Source of the DNA: Bromus sterilis
Taxonomy: Eukaryota > Streptophyta > Magnoliopsida > Poales > Poaceae
Assembly (NCBI GenBank): GCA_950022295.1
Contig: OX465599.1
Coordinates: forward strand, 278,091,501-278,155,500
Direction: 5' to 3'
Length of the DNA stretch: 64,000 nt
The translations under genes were made by a program, and so were the position numbers. The notes under the pieces are model-generated. The model saw only the letters and a list, made by a program, of their open reading frames with translations, had not been told where the DNA came from and searched no databases. The stretch's first letter is position 1; every line of letters starts with the position of its first letter. Positions 58,943 to 64,000 of the stretch are shown here, piece by piece.

Positions 58943-60499
58943 TGATGTCTACGCACGCTTCTATTCTTGTAGACTATGTTGGGCCTCCAAGCGCAGAGGT
59001 TTGTAGGACAGCAGCAATTTCCCTCAAGTGGATGACCTAAGGTTTATCGAACTCAGGGAAGTAGAGGTTGAAGATGTTCTCTCTCAAGCAACCCTGCAAT
59101 TAAGATACAAGAAGTCTCTTGTGTCCCCAACACACCTAATACAACTAGGAGTTGTATAGGTGCACTAGTTCGGCGAAGAGATGGTAAAACATGGGTGATA
59201 GGTGTGGCAAAACAAAGTAATATAAATCTGTAATAAAAAGTGCAGCAAGCAAACATGTAACAAAAGTGAGTGCAAACGGTGTAACAATGGTGGAAACGAG
59301 GCCTATGCTTCATACTTTCACTAGTGGCAACTCCCAACAACATTAACATAGTCTAATCACATGATATTTCCCAAAAAACATGCAATGGAGACGTACTCGG
59401 AGGTCATTCCTTTGTGGTCAAGAGAGGACGAGAATTGTGTAGGGCTACAAAAGCACACCTCAGAGTTCGTAGTTCTCATCTATGGATTTCCCAATGTCAC
59501 CGTGGCCATCCAAAGAGAGTACCACAATCACCACAACATATCTAAAGGATAGTCAAAGACAAGCACCAAGAGACTCTCAATCTTCAATCAACACACAAAA
59601 GAGGAAATCACTCATGATAATATTCTTCTAACCCATGTCCAATTGACCGCTGTCACCTTGGTCTCGGAGATTATACTAGATAAGATCAATTGAGTACATC
59701 AATCCAATACATAGAGGAAGGGGAAATATCATGGGATCACCCTAGATTAACATAGCTTATGATCACAACAAAGATCACATCAAGGGAGAGAGAGAAACCA
59801 CATAGATCAAGATATAAGCCTTAACCCCGAGGGGAACTACTCACACATGGACATGGTGAGAGGGAGATTTGTTGATGGAGAGGTGCAGCCCGGAGGAGAT
59901 GAAGGAGACGGCGACGGCGGCGGCCACGGTCACGGCCCTTGGCCCCTTCTTCTTCCTTGAAGATGGTGCTGTGGTGGAGATTGATCTCCCCCTCAAGACG
60001 GCTTCCAAGGGGGAGGAAATTTCGTGGTGCCCTTTGACCTAGGTTTCCTCTCTCTTTATATAGACTCTCGGATTCCCGTCATCCAGATTACGTCTTCTGT
60101 ATTTCGAGGTTTCTGGAAGCATCCAAACTCCGATTGGGCCGAATTTTATGTCTAAATCCATTAGAAAAAAATTCCCTACAACTTTGTAGTTTTAAGTTTT
60201 TCCGTTTGAGGCCGTCTTCTAGCGTTTCCGAGGCGATCTTTAAAACCTGTCTGGTGGGGACATATTTCAGGAGAGTTAGAGTCCAACTCCTACAAGGCTC
60301 CTTTTTGTGATTTTTCCTTTATCCAAGTAATTCCTACACATAAAGTACAAAAACAAGAACTTGTGCACTCTTGCAACCATTAATAGGTTAGTTCCAAAAT
60401 ATGTTATAAAAAGATATGAAAGTGTATCAAAAGCATAGCAATATCACACAAAACATGCATGGAGCAAGCAGAAATTATAGATACGTTTGGGACGTATCA
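58943..60499 (-). repeat. Inner Athila-like 5' LTR
   Basis: Length is 1557 bp. A TATA box reads TATATAAAG on the minus strand (60054-60062). Confidence 0.9.
60054..60062 (-). promoter_or_regulatory. TATA box, inner Athila-like LTR
   Basis: TATATAAAG is preceded by a pyrimidine/purine-biased stretch on the minus strand. Confidence 0.55.
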
Positions 60500-60618
60500 G
60501 AGTCCTACTGGTTCGATAACATTGGTATCTTCACCAAGGGAAATTTGCTGCTACGCTACATCTCACCTTCCACTTGGGGTAACCAACGAGAAGTGAGAGA
60601 ACTATCCTCACCGTATCA
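60500..60618 (+). repeat. Terminal 119 bp of the outer Athila-type 3' LTR
   Basis: It starts GAGTCCTACTGG and ends CCGTATCA, and has the same length as its match 35055-35173. It is followed by CTAGG, the right target duplication. Confidence 0.9.
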
Positions 60619-61795
60619 CTAGGATAGCAGAGGCTCGACGTGGTAATAGCGGCGAGGTGTGCGGTTAGCACGGGACACAGCGATAGGCCAAGGCACAGGA
60701 GGTCAGACATGTGGTCAGACAAGGTTTGCAGGGGCGCTGAAGCAGTGTTGACGAGTACTAGATTCAAGTTGGTGACGGGGTCTATCGATGCCGGTTGATG
60801 GACATGAGTTGACCATGGGGAATCTGAGAAAGTGGCGGAAAGTCTAAGATTGTCAAGAACCGAGAGAGTACATGGTCGTATATTCTGTGGTGTTCAGTGC
60901 ACATGGCAAAGTGCGGATGACAAGGACAAAAGGAGGCGGAGTACTATAGCGGTGAGACATGTTAGAGACTATCCGGAAAATGGGGTGAGACAACTGTGAA
61001 TTTGACTCAGGGTGACACAGGGCAACGGTGAAATTTCTTCAAGTCTGAGATATCAGTCAAGAAAGAGCTAGGATGTTGAGTTCGGGTAACTCTTAGATGT
61101 GGAGACCAATATGTGAGTTGTTCACTTTCACGCAGACAGTGATCGTGTGTGATGCCGTTGAACGGATACTCCGAAAGTTGGAAGCACGAAGTAGAGTAAA
61201 GAGTAACTTAAATTTGCTCATGTGTTGACTGTGGAGAAGACAAGAAGGAACTACAGTTGTAGGTGGAGTCACATGAAGTCTGGGAGTAGCAGTGATGCTC
61301 ATAGTTCAAGTCCAAGGTACACGGAGGTTCGCACATGGAGGCTTCAAGGTGACGAGGATATATTCGTGGTGGAGTGTTAAAATATGTGCCGAATATAGGT
61401 GTACGAGTAGTGCTACAGTTGGACTTGTAATTAGCGGAGGGTTAGGTGTTTCAATCGGACACGTGTAACCCGGACCTATTATATAAAGGCACCGCAGAGT
61501 AGCAAAATAGACTAGACACAAGTTGATAGGCTAGACAGAGATCACGAGAGGGACGGTCCGGCGCTCGTGGCAGGGGCGGCTGGACCGGCCGTGGCGAGGT
61601 GGTCGGAGCGCTGTCGGATAGCCGTGGCGGACTTGTCGTCGACTGTATCATGTGGATTTGGTACATGGGGAGGAGCCCGTAGTCATGCCCCGGGGATGTA
61701 GCCATGTTGGTGAACCTCGTTAATAAATCTCGGTGTCGTGCTTGATGATTGCTTGATCCTCGGTAAATCGATGTGCGACTCAAATTATTCCAACA
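60619..61795 (+). other. Unclassified block, part 3 of 3, LTR-like signals
   Basis: A TATA box (TATTATATAAAGG, about 61477-61489) is followed about 235 bp downstream by AATAAA (about 61722), and the block ends TTATTCCAACA (61795). TATA, poly(A) signal and a CA end suggest the 3' part of an old LTR. The corresponding start was not identified with certainty, and no primer site follows. No gene is supported. Confidence 0.45.
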
Positions 61796-62137
61796 CCACA
61801 CGTGCCAACACCAGGGAGGGAAGCATGGTGATCAACAATTTTAGGCCCCAACAAACATCATTGGAGAGCTTGTCTAAACATATTTTTATCTTTAATTCAT
61901 TTTTTAATTTCCAAACATTGTCCTTCTAACAAAAAGAGTGGATTGTAGTTTGCTCGCATGTATACCCTTGAAAGAAAGACTATAAGTTTCTCTGGTGCAG
62001 TGGACAAATGCAAACAATCTAACGTGGTGGCCGTTCATTCTAGGTTGCTATAATATCTAGAGCCAGCCGATACAAACCATCCGACGTGGTGGCCGTTTAT
62101 TCTACGTGGCTATCCAAAACGAGCCGAAGTTTGCTCT
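61796..62137. other. Region 3' of the pectate lyase gene
   Basis: AT-rich sequence. A unit of about 41 bp with ACGTGGTGGCCGTT occurs twice (62011-62051 and 62073-62113). The minus strand has AATAAA at 62096-62101, close to the stop codon; it is a weak poly(A) candidate. Confidence 0.5.
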
Positions 62138-63482
62138 TCAGCATAGACAACCCTTCTTGCACGAGAGAGCGCCTGCAGAGGCAGTCATCGGCGCCACGAA
62201 AGAGGAGGGCTTGGCAAAGCTAGGGGCTTTAATCTCAGGCCCCGGCCTGCCCGACGCCGTGAAGAACGCGCCGTTGAGCATCTGGTCGCCGACGGATATC
62301 CAGTTCCATTTCTTCCACTCCTTCTTCGGCGGGTCGCCGTCGCGTTTCGTCACCTGCAGAGATCGCGGAATTTCATACGATCAGCTTCAAAGTGAAAGCC
62401 ACGAGAGTTCACAATACTAGCTAGGGCACAGCTCAAAGCAATACCTCCTTTTTCTTGCCAGCACTGAACCTGTTGCCTTGGCTAAGTATGGTCGGCGATG
62501 CACTGCCGCCGATGGCGTATTTCCCCCAGTTCACGTAATCGTTGTTGATGACGTGGAATACCCCGAACCGGCACCTGTCAAGATGAACAATCGTCGCATC
62601 GATCAGTGCCCTAATCGTGATGCTAACGCGATCGATTTTGGCAATAGATTGTGTTGTGCGATACTACCTCGGCATTCTCTGCACGAGACCTGGCCCGAAG
62701 TGATTGAACGCGACGGTGACCCGCATGGCCTTGTCGTCGTCGAAGGCGTCGTTGTGGCCGAGGAGCATGGCCTTGTCGTGGTTGGTCATGAGGCAGTTGG
62801 AGACGGTCACGCGGGTAGAGCCCTCCGTCACGTCGACGAGGCCGTCGGCGCAGGCCGCCAGAGTGCAGCGGTCCACCCACACGTCCCTGGCGCCGAAGAG
62901 GGTCACGCCATCGCCGTCCGACAGGTCCCTCTTCTTCGCCGACTTGCGCTTCGGCCTGCACCCGCGTATGGTGACGCCGTGGATGATCACATTGCTCTCC
63001 TTGATCACCGTGAAGCACGCGCCGCCCTCGCCGACCACCACCTTTGCGCCGCGGCCGTCCACCGTCTTGTTCGAGCTCACCAGGAGCTCCTGCTTGGGGC
63101 GGATCGTCATGTCTCGGCCGAAGATGATCCACAGGGGCTCGTCCTGGGCGAGGCCGTAGCGGAGCGTGCCCTTGGCGGGGTTCGCTGGATCCTCGTCGTC
63201 GCCGGGGTCCGTTACGACGTATATCCTGCCGTTCTTGCCGCCGACGGCGCCGCTGCCGAACCCGATGCCGCAGTCGGCGAGCCGCTGCCGGTTGTCGGCC
63301 CACCTGGGGTCGCACCGCCAGCAGTCGTCAACCGGGTTGCCGGTGCCGCACTTCTCGACCGTTCGTGGCCGCCGCTTCTTTGATACGTTGCCGGAGGCGT
63401 TCACCGGCAACGCCCAAGAAGAGTTGGAAATGGATAATAAAATGAATGTGAAGAACAACAACAAGAGGAGAATGGCCGCCAT
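62138..63482 (-). CDS. Pectate lyase (polysaccharide lyase family 1), three exons
   Basis: Exons on the minus strand are 63482-62668 (815 nt), 62574-62445 (130 nt) and 62353-62138 (216 nt), giving 386 residues. Introns have GT-AG borders (GTAGTATC...TTGACAG and GTATTGC...CTGCAG), and phases fit. The enzyme cleaves de-esterified pectin by beta-elimination with calcium, in the cell wall. A hydrophobic signal peptide spans about residues 1-24. The family core is seen as CWRCDPRW, GTLRYGL, WIIFGRDMTI, DGLVDVTEGST, HDKAMLLGH, the catalytic-Arg segment GLVQRMPRCRFG and YAIGGSASPTILSQGNRF. The C-terminus ends in SCKKGCLC. The usual WxDH reads WVDR here. The N-terminal Pec_lyase_N domain of some relatives is absent. 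The start context ACAATGG is good. The gene appears intact and is the only clear host gene. Confidence 0.93.
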
Positions 63483-64000
63483 TGTTGTTGTTCCTGCTAC
63501 AGAAGATATCTTTGCTCGTGTGGATTCACCCCCTTTAAGTACGTGCTAGTTATACAACAGATCGATATACATACTCTGGAAGGAAGCACAGGGGCGCATA
63601 TCATAATAAGGTAAACGAGGCAGTATATGGCAATGTATCAAGGAAATCTCCATTTTAGGAACTAGCTGATGGTCTTCTTAATTATTTCCTGCAGGATGCA
63701 TGTGTTTATGCACTGATTGATTGACTGATTGATCTTAAACAAAATGAATTTGGTATGTATCGACTACCTTGCAAATATGTACATTGCGGGGGGACACAGA
63801 TGATTAAAACAGATACCTTGTGCAATACTATCCAATAAATGGATGAATTCAAATTGGAGCTGCCCTGCTTTCGGGCTGAAAAAAAAAACCCGGCTTCGGT
63901 GCTACATATATGCAACGTGGTAAAAACGAATCCCCTATATCACCTCGCCTGCGAGCTTTGTTAGGCTCACGGGCAGAATACAGGATAACACGGATCTGGT
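63483..64000 (-). promoter_or_regulatory. Upstream region of the pectate lyase gene
   Basis: AT-rich flank with TATA-like words (minus-strand GTATATCG near 63562 and ATATATGTAG near 63905) and no supported gene. The minus-strand leader GCAGGAACAACAACA precedes the ATG. Which TATA is used cannot be decided from sequence. Confidence 0.4.

Larger units (their letters stand above)
54901..60499 (-). mobile_element. Inner Athila-like (Sabrina-type) element
   Basis: On the minus strand: 5' LTR 58943-60499 (TGATACGTCCC to GTAGACATCA), tRNA-Asp primer site (58916-58933), a 225-codon ORF, a long non-coding part, purine tract (55258-55271) and a 3' LTR cut to 357 bp (54901-55257). It inserted into the 3' LTR of the outer Athila-type element. 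Its left end was lost at the junction with the Sirevirus-like element. The LTR 3' part (GCGCTTGGAGGCCCAAC on the minus strand) is typical of the Sabrina group. No gag or pol is present. Confidence 0.82.
33553..60618 (+). mobile_element. Outer Athila-type gypsy element, heavily interrupted
   Basis: The 5' LTR (33553-35173) starts TGATACGTCC and ends CCGTATCA. It is followed by a tRNA-Asp-type primer site and a gag-like frame. The last 119 bp of the 3' LTR survive at 60500-60618 and match 35055-35173. Flanks CCAGG (33548-33552) and CTAGG (60619-60623) differ at one base and are taken as the target duplication. Internal sequence is present at 35174-37902 and 40145-41067. No pol is found, so the element was non-autonomous or has been deleted. 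It holds a solo LTR, a minus-strand Athila-like element and a Sirevirus-like element. Confidence 0.85.

Noticed and set aside
62478..63383. Plus-strand 301-codon ORF
   Set aside because: It is antisense to the pectate lyase exons. The opposite strand has family motifs and consistent splice sites, and the antisense frame is a GC-rich by-product.

Overview
The window is plant nuclear DNA of the grass tribe Triticeae (wheat, barley, rye or Aegilops type). Almost all of it is nested transposable elements in the style of large cereal genomes: an Angela/BARE-like copia element, Athila-type gypsy elements with a tRNA-Asp-type primer site, a Sirevirus-like copia element and a CACTA DNA transposon end. 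The only clearly intact host gene is a three-exon pectate lyase on the minus strand at the right edge (62138-63482).

Layout. 1-4672 is one end of a CACTA transposon with a tandem array of about 660-bp units. Next comes an unclassified, probably LTR-derived block, now split in three (4673-5537, 33227-33552, 60619-61795) by two large insertions. The first insertion (5538-33226) is a LARD-like gypsy derivative with 4.2-kb LTRs and a mostly non-coding central domain. A copia element on the minus strand sits inside it (9949-25096) as an LTR-internal-LTR-internal-LTR tandem flanked by one target duplication, TGTAG. The second insertion (33553-60618) is an Athila-type element on the plus strand with flanks CCAGG/CTAGG. 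It contains a copia solo LTR (37903-40144), a second Athila-like element on the minus strand (54901-60499) inserted in its 3' LTR, and a Sirevirus-like copia element (41068-54902) with broken ends between them.

Main observations. (1) The LARD central domain carries five consecutive RNA-type stem-loops (25894-26215): the apical motifs are conserved, while the stems differ in sequence and remain self-complementary. (2) Three more hairpins with TACG/CGTA clamps lie in the transcribed part of the LARD LTR, and the differences between the two LTRs that fall in the stems keep the pairing through G-U wobbles. (3) The LARD also retains an intact 185-codon ORF of unknown function, and the copia element inserted directly before its start codon. 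(4) The Sirevirus-like element has a 934-codon extra ORF after pol, preceded by its own TATA box, a GC-rich leader and intron-like signals. (5) LTR-sharing tandem structures occur in two unrelated copia families in this window, which points to repeated unequal recombination.

Most retroelement genes are broken. The working units here are probably only the pectate lyase and perhaps the LARD cis-acting signals. All similarity and divergence statements come from reading by eye, not from an alignment program.
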